Origin: UBA11164 sp002420085
Lineage (GTDB): Bacteria; Pseudomonadota; Gammaproteobacteria; Xanthomonadales; Xanthomonadaceae
Length of the DNA: 37,593 nucleotides
Assembly (NCBI GenBank): GCA_031976395.1
Contig: DALYLJ010000008.1
Coordinates: 1 to 37,593 of the forward strand
Reading direction: 5' to 3'
Shown here: positions 1 through 10,000 of the stretch, piece by piece
Layout: each line of letters starts with the position of its first letter
Position numbering within the stretch: the first letter of the stretch is position 1
Notes under the pieces: generated by a model
Database searches by the model: none
What the model was told of the DNA's origin: nothing
What the model saw: the letters and a program-made list of their open reading frames with translations, nothing else
Program-made: the position numbers and the translations under genes

Positions 1-73
1 GCAGGCCGGCATGCCGGTCGGCAGGGGTGCGGGACGCGGTGTGGTGCGGGCGGTGGGTTTGGTGGTCGGGAAC

Positions 74-102
74 TTGCGCCAAGTCCTGTTTGAGACTATA
101 AG
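74..102 (+). promoter_or_regulatory. Sigma70-like promoter of the toxin-antitoxin operon
   Basis: TTGCGC at 74-79 and TATAAG at 97-102 are separated by 17 bases, close to the -35/-10 consensus. The predicted transcript would start near 109, giving a leader of about 25 nt before the antitoxin ATG at 133. This stretch is visibly AT-richer than its surroundings. Seen in sequence; no transcript evidence. Confidence 0.55.
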
Positions 103-127
103 ATACGATAAGTCCGAATACGGATAA
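103..127 (+). promoter_or_regulatory. Repeated operator-like sites before the antitoxin
   Basis: Imperfect direct repeats ATACGATAA (103-111) and ATACGGATAA (118-127) flank a small inverted repeat, TCCG (113-116) with CGGA (121-124). They lie between the -10 element and the antitoxin start. Toxin-antitoxin operons of this kind are normally autorepressed by the antitoxin or the complex, so this is the likely operator. That role is inferred. Confidence 0.4.
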
Positions 128-132
128 CGGTC

Positions 133-546
133 ATGCCCGCGCTCGTCAAGCCCGACGTTCAGTCGGCCAAACCAGATTATGGTCACCGCGATCTGGTCGA
201 ACCCGGCCTGCGCACCTTCTTCCGGATCGCCGAGCGCTGGCGGCTGGACAACGAGCAATGCCGGGTGCTGCTCGGGGCGCCGGCCCGCAGCACCTACTTC
301 CGCTGGAAGCAGGGCGATGTCGGTACGGTGTCGCGCGATCTGGTCGAACGTCTCAGTTATCTGCTCGGCATCTACAAGGCATTGCAGATTCTGTTGCCCA
401 ATCCCGACCACGCCGATGGCTGGCTGCACCGGGCCAATTCGGCACCGATCTTTTCCGGCGACCCGCCGCTGGCGCGGATGCTGGCGGGGCAGGTGGCCGA
501 TCTGTACGTGGTGCGCCAGTACCTCGACGGTGAACGCGGCGGATGA
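133..546 (+). CDS. Xre/MbcA/ParS-family antitoxin
   Basis: This 137-residue protein is the presumed antitoxin of a RES/Xre pair. It should bind and neutralise the RES toxin encoded immediately downstream and repress its own operon. The N-terminal two-thirds is helical and Xre-like, and the C-terminal part has the layout of the MbcA/ParS toxin-binding domain. In that part, a stretch near residues 85-120 (NPDHADGWLHRANSAPIFSG) matches the family's typical 'W-L-x-x-x-N-x-x-x-F-x-G' pattern. The stop overlaps the toxin start in an ATGA arrangement at 543-546, so the two are translationally coupled. The ribosome-binding site before the ATG is weak. Family assignment is from the motif and the partner gene. 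Confidence 0.85.
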   Translation: MPALVKPDVQSAKPDYGHRDLVEPGLRTFFRIAERWRLDNEQCRVLLGAPARSTYFRWKQGDVGTVSRDLVERLSYLLGIYKALQILLPNPDHADGWLHRANSAPIFSGDPPLARMLAGQVADLYVVRQYLDGERGG

Positions 547-1232
547 GCGACGCGGAGATTACGCTCAGCACGGTGGTCTGGCGGCCGTCGTACCGGATCG
601 TTCCATCGCGGTTTCCGCCGGTCGGGCTGTTCGATGCGGTCGCCGATCCGGCTGATCTGGAGCCGGTGATGGCCCTCGAAAGCCTGACCAATGATCGTCT
701 GCGCGAGCAACTCGGTCATCTGCGCCGACTGCCGCCCGAGCGCCGGATCAGTGGACCGGGCACGACGCCGATCATGAGCGCGTTCACCCATGTTCGACCG
801 GACGGTTCGCGTTTCGGCAATGGCCGCTTCGGGGTCTACTACGCGACCCGCGATCGAGCAACCGCGATCGATGAGACCGTGTTCCATCGTGAACGCTTTC
901 TGCGCGATGCCGGACACCCGCCGACCGATCTGCAAATGCGCTGCTATCTGGCCGATGTCCGCGCCCGATTGCATGATGTTCGTGGTGGCTGGCCCGACCT
1001 GCACCGCCCGGACAGTTATGCCGCAGGTCAGGCGCTGGCCGAGCGACTGCGCGCTGCCGGCAGCGACGGCATCGTCTACGACAGCGTGCGTCGGGTCGGT
1101 GGTCAGTGCGTGGCGCTGTTCTACCCGGACCTGATCGCACCGTGTCGGCAGTCCGAGCACTACATTTACCGCTGGAACGGCAGTCGCATCGACCAGATCG
1201 TGGTCGCCAGCGAAGCCTACTCGCGGCCGTGA
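543..1232 (+). CDS. RES-domain toxin (NAD+-degrading family)
   Basis: This 229-residue RES-domain protein is the toxin of the pair. Characterised members degrade NAD+ (MbcT acts as an NAD+ phosphorylase) and so stop growth. The Arg-Glu-Ser signature residues that name the family are recognisable: Arg18 in the N-terminal RPSYRI segment, Glu111 in the ATAIDET segment, and Ser181 in the VYDS segment followed by a glycine-rich turn and CVALFYPD. The start ATG overlaps the antitoxin stop. The protein is slightly longer than the most compact RES toxins, with a C-terminal extension ending at SRP. The reading frame is intact and there are no inactivating substitutions I can see, so the system is probably functional. 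Confidence 0.85.
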   Translation: MSDAEITLSTVVWRPSYRIVPSRFPPVGLFDAVADPADLEPVMALESLTNDRLREQLGHLRRLPPERRISGPGTTPIMSAFTHVRPDGSRFGNGRFGVYYATRDRATAIDETVFHRERFLRDAGHPPTDLQMRCYLADVRARLHDVRGGWPDLHRPDSYAAGQALAERLRAAGSDGIVYDSVRRVGGQCVALFYPDLIAPCRQSEHYIYRWNGSRIDQIVVASEAYSRP

Positions 1233-1260
1233 CCGCCGGGTGCGATCGCGCTGGCGCGTG

Positions 1261-1284
1261 ATGGCATGCGATGGCATGCGATGG
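1261..1284 (+). repeat. Short tandem decamer repeat
   Basis: The decamer ATGGCATGCG occurs 2.4 times in direct tandem between the toxin gene and the acyl-CoA dehydrogenase promoter. Each unit contains the palindrome GCATGC. No function is evident. Confidence 0.6.
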
Positions 1285-1404
1285 CCGGACCGAGTAATTC
1301 CAGTCACTGGTCTGCCACCGGTGGTCAGCGGGTGAGGCTGGATGGCGGAGCCGGCTGCGGTGCGGAGGGGATCGTTTTCGATGTCTGGCTCGACCCGGCT
1401 CCGT

Positions 1405-1410
1405 TACAAT
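1405..1410 (+). promoter_or_regulatory. Candidate -10 element for the acyl-CoA dehydrogenase
   Basis: TACAAT is 32 bases upstream of the GTG start at 1442. No good -35 hexamer is present at 16-18 bp, so the site is a weak or activator-dependent candidate. Confidence 0.35.
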
Positions 1411-1441
1411 CGACGGATTGGTTCGATTCGAGGAGTGCAAC

Positions 1442-2605
<1,164 letters not shown>

Positions 2606-2617
2606 GCCGTGACCCCG

Positions 2618-2645
2618 TCACCGCCGCTGGTTACGGCGGCGGTGA
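2618..2645. terminator. Bidirectional terminator-like hairpin
   Basis: A 10-bp GC-rich stem (TCACCGCCGC at 2618-2627 pairing with GCGGCGGTGA at 2636-2645) has an 8-nt loop. It lies in the 45-bp gap between the convergent stops of the acyl-CoA dehydrogenase and frdD. No T-tract follows on either strand, so termination is likely but not certain. Confidence 0.6.
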
Positions 2646-2650
2646 GTGGC

Positions 2651-3007
2651 TTACAGCAGGACGATGACCGCCAGCACCAGGGCCAGGCAGCCGGCGCTGG
2701 CCAACAGGTAGCACAGCCGAGCCAGCAGCCGACGCGGGCCGGCTCGGCGAACGCCGAGATCCTGGCCGGCCATGCGCAGGCGGTGGCCGGCATGCCAGAA
2801 CGCCAGGGCCAGGATCACAGCGAGTGCGAGCAGCAGGACCGGGGTGTCGGTCAGGCGGCGCATGCGCTCGAATGCCAGTGCGTCGGCGGGCAGCAGGCCG
2901 AGCGCATCCAGCAGCAGAACCAGGGCGAATGCCGGAAACAGCAGGGCCGCCAGCATGCCTCCTGCCGCGAACGGCAGCCAGATCAGGGGTTTGTTGGAAC
3001 GTGTCAT
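2651..3007 (-). CDS. frdD: Fumarate reductase membrane anchor subunit D
   Basis: This 118-residue hydrophobic protein is the FrdD anchor of a quinol:fumarate reductase and is almost the same length as the E. coli subunit. Three membrane helices are visible, beginning with KPLIWLPFAAGGM, which matches the family's N-terminal 'P-x-x-W-x-x-F-x-A-G-G-M' pattern. A middle segment WHAGHRLRMAGQDL corresponds to the conserved His-rich stretch between helices 2 and 3. With FrdC it forms the membrane quinone site and holds the FrdAB catalytic dimer on the cytoplasmic face. The ATG at 3007 follows the frdC stop after a single base. An upstream in-frame ATG at 3040 would overlap frdC and is less likely. 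It is the last gene of the rquA-frdABCD operon. Confidence 0.88.
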   Translation of the reverse strand: MTRSNKPLIWLPFAAGGMLAALLFPAFALVLLLDALGLLPADALAFERMRRLTDTPVLLLALAVILALAFWHAGHRLRMAGQDLGVRRAGPRRLLARLCYLLASAGCLALVLAVIVLL

Positions 3008-3008
3008 G

Positions 3009-3410
3009 TCACAACCCCGCCAGTCGCACGATCGCGACACTGAGTGCGATCCAGACCAGATAGTGCCCGGCGGCGATCCAGGCCGATGGCAGCCGTCGGC
3101 TGCCGATCCACACCGGCATCGTGCTTGGCGCCAGCGCGAACCAGCTCAGGCTGTGATAGCCGAGGGCGAGGGTGAGGGCGCTCAGCAGGGTGATGCCGAG
3201 CGGTGTCGCCAGGGCGGCGCGGAAGTCGTCCCAGGCAGCCGGTCCCTGGGCCAGGCGCAGCAGGCCGATGGTCATCAGGCAGGCGAGGCCGGCGACCGCG
3301 ATCGAGGTCAGTTCGCGGGCCATGTAGCGGCGATAGCCGGGCTGCCGGAGCCACCAGGTGGCCGGCAGGGTCGGGCGATGGGCGGGAGGGCGGTGCTGGG
3401 CGGGGTGCAT
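3009..3410 (-). CDS. frdC: Fumarate reductase membrane anchor subunit C
   Basis: This 133-residue anchor subunit closely follows the FrdC pattern: TWW then GYRRYMARE at the start of helix 1, GPAAW after it, and a SWFALAP stretch before helix 3. Glu33, in YMARE, sits where E. coli FrdC has its quinone-site glutamate. The FrdC/FrdD type of anchor belongs to the haem-free quinol:fumarate reductase class rather than to succinate dehydrogenases with haem b. That class assignment is established knowledge; the quinone used here is inferred from the neighbouring rquA to include rhodoquinone. The gene sits directly against frdB and frdD with one-base or no spacing. Confidence 0.9.
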   Translation of the reverse strand: MHPAQHRPPAHRPTLPATWWLRQPGYRRYMARELTSIAVAGLACLMTIGLLRLAQGPAAWDDFRAALATPLGITLLSALTLALGYHSLSWFALAPSTMPVWIGSRRLPSAWIAAGHYLVWIALSVAIVRLAGL

Positions 3411-4190
3411 TCAGGACTCCTTGCCGCCGAGCAGGCGGCCGAACCAGTCGAGACTGGCTGCCAGTTTCATCTGCTGGATCGCACCGGCCGGATCGACATG
3501 CTTGGGGCAGACCTCCGAGCATTCGCCGACGAAGGTGCATTCCCACACGCCATCCTCGCTGGCGGTGCTGTCGAGCCGCTGGCGGGCGCCGCCATCGCGG
3601 GAATCGAGGTTGTAGCGCTGGGCCAGGGCCAGGGCAGCCGGACCGAGGTAGTGTGGATTCAGGGCGACCTGCGGGCAGGCGGCGTAACAGAGCATGCAGT
3701 TGATGCACATGCTCAGGTCGCGATAGCGGGCCAGTTCGGCCGGTGACTGGCGGCCGGCGGCGCGGCCGTCATCCGGATGCCTTGGGATCAGCCAGGATTT
3801 GACCGCCGACAGGCTGTCCATCAGGCGATCCTGGCGAACCACCAGATCGCGGGTCACGTCGAGATTGTCGAGCGGGCCGACCCGGATGCGGTCCGGCAGG
3901 TCGCGCAGGAACGCCTTGCACGACAGCATCGGACGGCCGTCGATCATCATGCCGCAACTGCCGCAAACCGCCATGTGGCAGGACCAGCGGTAGCTCAGGC
4001 TGCCGTCGATGTGGTCCTTGATGTAATTCAAAGCATCGAGTACGACCCACTCCGGCTGGCACGGTACCCGGTAGCTGTGCCAACGGGGTGTGGCATCGGT
4101 CTCCGGGTGGAACCGAAAGACCTCGAACAGAACCATGCGGGGGGGCGAGGTGTTGCTCGCCGGTGCGGGAATGGCTGCCGGATCAGTCAT
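3411..4190 (-). CDS. frdB: Fumarate reductase iron-sulfur subunit
   Basis: This 259-residue iron-sulfur protein relays electrons from the membrane quinol site to the FrdA flavin. All three cluster motifs are intact: the [2Fe-2S] ligands Cys71, Cys76, Cys79 and Cys91; the first ferredoxin-type set Cys162, Cys165, Cys168; and a mixed set Cys172, Cys218, Cys224, Cys228 serving the [4Fe-4S] and [3Fe-4S] clusters. It is slightly longer than the E. coli subunit because of an alanine/proline-rich N-terminus and a short insertion near residues 138-150. The ATG at 4190 overlaps the 3' end of frdA by eight bases, as expected in a translationally coupled operon. frdC follows with no gap. Confidence 0.95.
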   Translation of the reverse strand: MTDPAAIPAPASNTSPPRMVLFEVFRFHPETDATPRWHSYRVPCQPEWVVLDALNYIKDHIDGSLSYRWSCHMAVCGSCGMMIDGRPMLSCKAFLRDLPDRIRVGPLDNLDVTRDLVVRQDRLMDSLSAVKSWLIPRHPDDGRAAGRQSPAELARYRDLSMCINCMLCYAACPQVALNPHYLGPAALALAQRYNLDSRDGGARQRLDSTASEDGVWECTFVGECSEVCPKHVDPAGAIQQMKLAASLDWFGRLLGGKES

Positions 4191-5940
4191 GGCTCGGACC
4201 TCCGTAGACACGGGCACCAGGGGGTGAGCGGGTGATGACCACCGGCTTGCGGCCGATGATCGGTGCGCCCTCGCCGGTCCGGGTCGCCAGGCTGTGGTGC
4301 AGGAATCGCGCATCATCGCGCTCCGGATGATCGAGCCGCTGGTGCGCGCCGCGCGATTCTTCGCGTGCCAGTGCGGCATGGACCATGGCTTCGCCGATCT
4401 CCAGCAGCATGCCCAGTTCGAGTGCTTGGAACAGGTGGGTGTTGAACACGCGGCTGCGGTCGGTGATCGCGATGTCCCGGTAGCGACGGCGCAGATCGGC
4501 CAGGGTCTGGCAGGCGTCGAGCAGGGCGTGCCGCTCGCGATAGATGCCGGCCGAACCCTCCATGACGGCATGCAGTTGGTCGCGCAGTCCGGCCAGGCTT
4601 TCGCTGCCGTCCCGACCATCGAGCAGGGCCTGGACACGTGCCTGCGAGGCCGTGGCCTGGCCTTGCCAGGCGCGCGCGTCCGGTCGCCGCCGATCGGCCG
4701 CACATTGCCGGGCGGCGGTGCGTCCGGCGCGGGCACCGAACACCAGGATCTCGGTCAGCGAGTTCGAGCCCAGTCGATTGGCACCATTGATGCTGACGCA
4801 GGCGCATTCCCCGGCAGCGTAGAGGCCGGTCAGGCTGGTCGCGGCATTCAGGTCGGTATCGATGCCGCCCATGGTGTAGTGGACCACCGGCCGCACCGGG
4901 ATCGGGGCATGCACCGGATCGACGCCGACATAGGCGCGTGCCAGTTCGCGCACGAATGGCAGGCGCTCGTTGATCCTGGCCTCGCCCAGATGGCGGATGT
5001 CGAGGTGTACGACATCGCCGGCCGGGCGAGTGATCGTCCGGCCTTTGCGCTGCTCGTGCCAGAACGCCTGACTGAGCCGATCGCGCGGCCCGAGTTCCAT
5101 CGCCTTGCGCCGTGGCCACGGGTCCGGCGGGCCGAGGCCGTAGTCCTGGAGATAGCGATAGCCGTCGCGGTTGACCAGGATTCCGCCTTCACCGCGTGCG
5201 CCCTCGGTGATCAGGATGCCGGTGCCGGGCAGGCCGGTGGGATGGTACTGCACGAACTCCATGTCCTTGAGCGGCACCCCGGCGCGATAGGCCATCGCCA
5301 TGCCGTCGCCGGTCTTGATGGCGCCATTGGTGGTGAACGGAAACACACGACCGGCACCACCGGTGGCGATGATCACCGCCGGTGCGACGAACACGGTGAA
5401 TTCGCCGGATTCGATTGCGATCGCGGTCAGGCCGATCACCGCGCCCTGATCGACCAGCAGGTCGAGTGCGAAATACTCATCGAAACGGTGGATGCTCGGG
5501 AAGCGCAGCGAGGTCTGGAACAGGGTGTGCAGGATATGGAAGCCGCTCTTGTCGGCGGCGAACCAGGTCCGGCGGTTCTTCATGCCGCCGAACGAGCGCA
5601 CCGCGACCGTGCCATCCGCGTTGCGGCTCCAGGGACAGCCCCAGCGTTCGAGTTCGGCCAGGGCATTCGGAGCCTCGGCCACGAACATCTCGACGGCATC
5701 CTGATCGCACAGCCAGTCGCCACCGCTGACGGTGTCCATGAAGTGGTCGTCGAGGGTGTCCGGTGCCTGGACCACGCCGGCAGCGCCACCTTCGGCGGCG
5801 ACCGTATGGCTGCGCATCGGATAGACCTTGGACACCAGGGCCACATCCAGACTCGGATCCTGCTCGGCGATCGCGATCGCTGCCCTCAGTCCGGCTCCAC
5901 CGGCACCGATCACCACGACATCGGCTTCGATCACGCGCAT
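4183..5940 (-). CDS. frdA: Fumarate reductase flavoprotein subunit
   Basis: This 585-residue catalytic subunit reduces fumarate to succinate in the cytoplasm. The N-terminal dinucleotide fold VVIGAGGAG (residues 9-17) is followed by RSHTVAAEGG, whose His45 is the expected covalent FAD attachment residue. The active-site segment HPTGLPGTGILITEGARGEGG and the later HYTMGG segment carry the substrate-binding His and Arg residues of the SdhA/FrdA family. Length fits FrdA. The ATG at 5940 lies two bases after the rquA stop (TGAGCATG), so the two genes are almost certainly co-transcribed and coupled. Pairing with FrdC/FrdD anchors favours fumarate reduction over succinate oxidation as the main direction, although enzymes of this class can run both ways in vitro. 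Confidence 0.95.
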   Translation of the reverse strand: MRVIEADVVVIGAGGAGLRAAIAIAEQDPSLDVALVSKVYPMRSHTVAAEGGAAGVVQAPDTLDDHFMDTVSGGDWLCDQDAVEMFVAEAPNALAELERWGCPWSRNADGTVAVRSFGGMKNRRTWFAADKSGFHILHTLFQTSLRFPSIHRFDEYFALDLLVDQGAVIGLTAIAIESGEFTVFVAPAVIIATGGAGRVFPFTTNGAIKTGDGMAMAYRAGVPLKDMEFVQYHPTGLPGTGILITEGARGEGGILVNRDGYRYLQDYGLGPPDPWPRRKAMELGPRDRLSQAFWHEQRKGRTITRPAGDVVHLDIRHLGEARINERLPFVRELARAYVGVDPVHAPIPVRPVVHYTMGGIDTDLNAATSLTGLYAAGECACVSINGANRLGSNSLTEILVFGARAGRTAARQCAADRRRPDARAWQGQATASQARVQALLDGRDGSESLAGLRDQLHAVMEGSAGIYRERHALLDACQTLADLRRRYRDIAITDRSRVFNTHLFQALELGMLLEIGEAMVHAALAREESRGAHQRLDHPERDDARFLHHSLATRTGEGAPIIGRKPVVITRSPPGARVYGGPSHD

Positions 5941-5942
5941 GC

Positions 5943-6779
5943 TCAGGCCGCCTCGATCCGGTAGCGGTTGATCCGATAGAAGCCGTCGAACACGGTCGAG
6001 TGGGTATCGACGATCGCGCGCTTGCCGAGTGCGGCGGCCTGCTCGACGATCAGACGGTCGAGGTCCAGTGCCCACAGCGTGGGCAGGAACGGTTCGGCCG
6101 TGCCGAACAGCCAGCGCAGTGGCCGCCAGCGGTGGAACGGATGCCGGTCGGTCTCGGCGCCGTACTCGGCCAGCACCAGCCGACCTCCCGGACGGGTCAC
6201 CCGCAGCGCTTCGGACACCACCCGTCGGCGCACCGGCGGTGGCAGTTCGTGCAGCAGCAGGAAGAACACGCTGGAATCGAAGCGGTCATCACCGTAGCTC
6301 AGGCATTCGGCATCCATCAGCGCCAGATTCACGCCGGATGCCAGTTCGGCCTTGAGCAGTTTGTTGCGGGCGCGCTCGATCTGGATCGGCGCCACATCGA
6401 TCACGGTCAGGTGATCCGGGCCGACCGTGCGCGCGAGCCCCGGAACCACATCGCCGTAGGCGGACGCGATCAGCAGGGTGTCGCCGGCCTGGTCGCCGTC
6501 GAGCAGGGCCAATGTCTGCTCGCGCAGGGCGGTGTACTGGCCGAAGACGATGCAATCGATGATCGGCTGATGGTCGAAAAACCACACCGCCGGGCGCCAC
6601 AGATAGGCCCACCAGTAATGTCGGACCAGGTAGTCGGGCAATGCTGGCGCCGCCGTCGTCTTCGGTCTGCGGTCGTGTGATCGGCTGATCGAACCGGCCG
6701 GATTGGGGGTGGTCGGTGCCAGTGCGATCGAATCGGCACTCGACCCCGAGCAGGAAATCTGCGAACCATCGCCCTGCAT
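5943..6779 (-). CDS. rquA: Rhodoquinone biosynthesis protein RquA
   Basis: This 278-residue protein matches RquA, the methyltransferase-fold enzyme that converts ubiquinone to rhodoquinone, reportedly with S-adenosylmethionine as the amino donor. Diagnostic features are the HYWWAY segment (residues 54-59), the region after it (FFDH...IVFGQYTALRE), the atypical SAM motif I ASAYGD (105-110) in place of a plain GxGxG, the acidic residue in VIDVAPIQIERAR (126-138) and FFLLLHELP (172-180). About 45 N-terminal residues are a poorly conserved, Ser/Thr/Pro-rich extension. The ATG at 6779 is fixed by an AGGAGG at 6786-6791 spaced six bases away. It is the first gene of the fumarate reductase operon. 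A generic quinone methyltransferase such as UbiE/UbiG is the alternative, but the YWWAY signature and the frd context argue strongly for RquA. Confidence 0.9.
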   Translation of the reverse strand: MQGDGSQISCSGSSADSIALAPTTPNPAGSISRSHDRRPKTTAAPALPDYLVRHYWWAYLWRPAVWFFDHQPIIDCIVFGQYTALREQTLALLDGDQAGDTLLIASAYGDVVPGLARTVGPDHLTVIDVAPIQIERARNKLLKAELASGVNLALMDAECLSYGDDRFDSSVFFLLLHELPPPVRRRVVSEALRVTRPGGRLVLAEYGAETDRHPFHRWRPLRWLFGTAEPFLPTLWALDLDRLIVEQAAALGKRAIVDTHSTVFDGFYRINRYRIEAA

Positions 6780-6828
6780 GACGCGCCTCCTGGTTGAGCG
6801 GGGCATTGGCTGGGTGATCCTGCCCCGG

Positions 6829-6877
6829 TAGGAGCAGCATGGCTCGACTGTCGGCTCCGGCACTTGATGACGATCAA
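6829..6877 (-). promoter_or_regulatory. FNR/Anr-type box and class II promoter for rquA-frd
   Basis: TTGATGACGATCAA at 6864-6877 is a perfect match to the FNR/Anr consensus TTGAT-N4-ATCAA. Its centre (6870.5) would lie at -41.5 if transcription started at 6829 on the minus strand. A CATGCT hexamer (reverse complement of 6836-6841) then falls exactly at the -10 position, and the leader to rquA would be about 50 nt. This is the classical arrangement for FNR-activated anaerobic genes. The box is seen directly; activation of rquA-frd is inferred from geometry. Confidence 0.75.
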
Positions 6878-6959
6878 ATCGCGGCCCGATGCGGCGATCG
6901 TGAAACGCGCGATGTCCGGGTGCAGGTTCGGCGGCTGGTGGCTTCGGGCGGGCCGGAGC

Positions 6960-6965
6960 TACAAT
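6960..6965 (+). promoter_or_regulatory. Candidate -10 element for glutamate dehydrogenase
   Basis: TACAAT lies 36 bases upstream of the glutamate dehydrogenase ATG at 7002, giving a predicted leader of about 30 nt. The -35 region is poor. The FNR-type box lies about 90 bp upstream, so it could also influence this divergent promoter. Confidence 0.4.
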
Positions 6966-7001
6966 GATGGCCCGCCCGCTCGCCCATCGGTCAGGACCAG
7001 A

Positions 7002-10000
7002 ATGGCTCCGGAATCCAAGCACTTCCCTTCTTCTCCTGTCATTGATGCGCTGGTCCGGGAACTCCCGGAATCGGAGCGGTCCGGGGCCGGACTGGCGGCC
7101 TTCGTCCGACTGTTCTTTGCGCGGTTGGGCGAGGATGAGTTCGCTGCCCTGCCGAGTTCGGCCTGGCTGGCGCAGGCGCGCGGCATGCTGGAATTCGCCG
7201 CCCAGCGGAGCTTCGGGCTCGCCACGGTCCGGGTGTTCAACCCCGATCCGGTGCAGGACGGCTGGTTATGCGGGCACTCGGTGGTGCGGATCGTCAACGA
7301 TGACATGCCGTTCCTGGTCGATTCGGTGATCATGGCGCTGAACGGTTTCGATGTGCAGTTGCATGCCATCAACCATCCCTTGGCCAAGGTCCGGCGTGAT
7401 GCCGAGGGGCGTCTGCTCGGCTTCGATGGCGATACCTGCGAGTCGTTCATGCACATCGAGATCGATCGTCAGGTCGATCCCGAACGGATGCGACGGATCG
7501 AGGAGGCAGTGCGTGCCACCCTGGCCGAAGTCCGGGCCTGTTTCCTCGACTGGCATGCCATGCGCGAGCGCATGCTGCGGATCGCCGATGAACTGTACGA
7601 CCGCCGGATGCCGGTCTCGGCCGAAGGGCGCAAGGAGGCCCAGGCTTTCCTGCGCTGGGCAGCCGACGACCATTTCACCTTCCTGGGCTATCGCGAGTAC
7701 GTGGTCGATCGAGACGGCTCGGAAGAGGTGCTGCGCGCGGTCAAGGGCACCAGCCTCGGTCTGCTCAAGGCCAGTGAGGCCAGCCATCGGCCGCGACCAC
7801 TCAAGGCCATGGCTGCCCACTACATGCCGCAGTCGGGTTCGGTCGATGCCCTGATCCTGACCAAGACCAATGCCCGCTCCACGGTGCATCGGCCAGGCTA
7901 CATGGACTACATCGGGGTGCTGCATTTCGATGCCGAGGGCAGGGCGATCGCCGAGCAGCGCTTCATCGGCCTGTACACGTCCAGCGCCTACACCCGGCGG
8001 CCCTGGGATATCCCGCTGGTCCGCGACCGGCACAACTACGTGATGCAGCAGTCCGGCTTCGCCCCGCACAGCCATAGCTGGAAGGCGCTGCGCCACATCC
8101 TTGAGACCCTGCCGCGCGACGAACTGTTCCAGTCCGGCGAGGACGAACTGCTGCGGACCTGCCTCGGCATCCTCAGCCTGCAGGAGCGGGTGCGGGCGCG
8201 CCTGTTCTTGCGCCGCGATCGCTACGGTCGGTTCTTCTCGGCCCTGGTCTATATTCCGCGCGATCGTTTCAACACGGATGTCCGCCTGCGGATCGGCGCG
8301 CTGTTGCAGGAGGCGCTGCACGGCGAGCGGCTGGATTCGACGGTCGCGGTCAGCGAGTCGCCGCTGGCACAACTGCACCTGATCGTTCGTCCGCGCAGCG
8401 GCGAACCGATCGACGTCGATGCTGCCGCGCTGGAGCAGGCGATCGTTCGGATCGTTCGCAACTGGCATGATGAATTGAGCGAAATCCTGGTTCGCCGGCA
8501 TGGCGAATACGACGGTCTGATGCTGGCATCGAACTACGGCAAGGCATTGCCGGCCGGCTACATCGAGGATGTTTCCCCGGAAATCGCCGCCGACGACTGT
8601 GCCCGACTGGCGATGCTGTCCGGGCCGGATGATCTCCGGCTCCGGCTGTACCGGCCGAACCAGGCCGGTGGCACGGCGGTGCGCTTCAAGCTGATGCGCG
8701 AGGGTTCCGACATCCCGCTGTCGGAGGCCCTGCCGCTGCTGGAGAACCTCGGTCTGAAGATCCGCTCCGAGCATCCCTACACGCTGGTGGTGGCGGGTCG
8801 GACCATCCACATCCAGGATTTCGAGGTCGATTCCGGTCGCGTCGGCGCCGATGTCGATGAGCATGCCGCGCGCTTCGAGCGCGCCTTCGAGCAGGTCTGG
8901 CGCGGCGAGGCCGAGAGCGACGGGTTCAACCGTCTGGTGCTCGGCGCGGGCCTCGACTGGCGGCAGATCGCCATGCTGCGGGCCTATGCCAAGTACCTGC
9001 TCCAGGTCGGGGTGCCGTTCTCGCAGGCGTACATGGAGGAGACCCTCAACCGCTATCCGCTGCTGGCACGCCTGCTGGTCGAACAGTTCGAGGCCCGGTT
9101 CGATCCGAGTGCTGCCGACTGCCATGATTCCGACCCCTGTCGGCAGGCCATGGCACGACGCCTGAATGCCGCCGCCAGCCAGGCCGAGCGTGCGCGCTTT
9201 TCGACCGTGATCGAAGAGGTGGCCTATGCCGCCGGACTCGATCGCGAGGCGCGCATGGATGCGGTGGCCGATGCCATCGAGATTCTGCTCGGCGAGGTCG
9301 CCAGTCTCGATGACGACCGGATCGTGCGTGCCTTCGTAGCGGTCATCGCCGCCACCCTGCGGACCAATTTCTACTGTCGGGTGGATGGCCGTCACCGCGA
9401 CTTCATCAGCCTCAAGTTCAATTCCGCCCAGGTGCCGGACCTGCCGAAGCCCTGTCCGTACCGGGAGATCTTCGTCTATTCGCCCCGGGTCGAGGGCGTC
9501 CACCTGCGCTTCGGCCCGGTGGCTCGCGGCGGCCTGCGCTGGTCGGATCGGCGCGAGGATTTCCGCACCGAAGTGCTCGGTCTGGTGAAAGCGCAGATGG
9601 TCAAGAACACCGTGATCGTGCCGGTCGGCGCCAAGGGCGGCTTCTTCGTCAAGCGGCCACCGAGCGATGGCGGCCGCGATGCCGTGCTGGCCGAGGGGAT
9701 CGCCTGTTACCGCAGCTTCATCAATGGCCTGCTCGATGTGACCGACAACTATATCGGCACCGATGTCGCGCATCCGGCCGATGTCGTCCGCCACGATGGT
9801 GACGATCCTTATCTGGTGGTCGCTGCCGACAAGGGCACGGCCAGTTTCTCCGACATCGCCAACGAGATTTCCTGCGCGCGCGGCTTCTGGCTTGGCGACG
9901 CCTTCGCGTCGGGTGGCTCGGTCGGCTATGACCACAAGGGCATGGGCATCACCGCGCGCGGCGGCTGGGAGTCGGTCAAGCGTCATTTCCGTGCGCTCGG

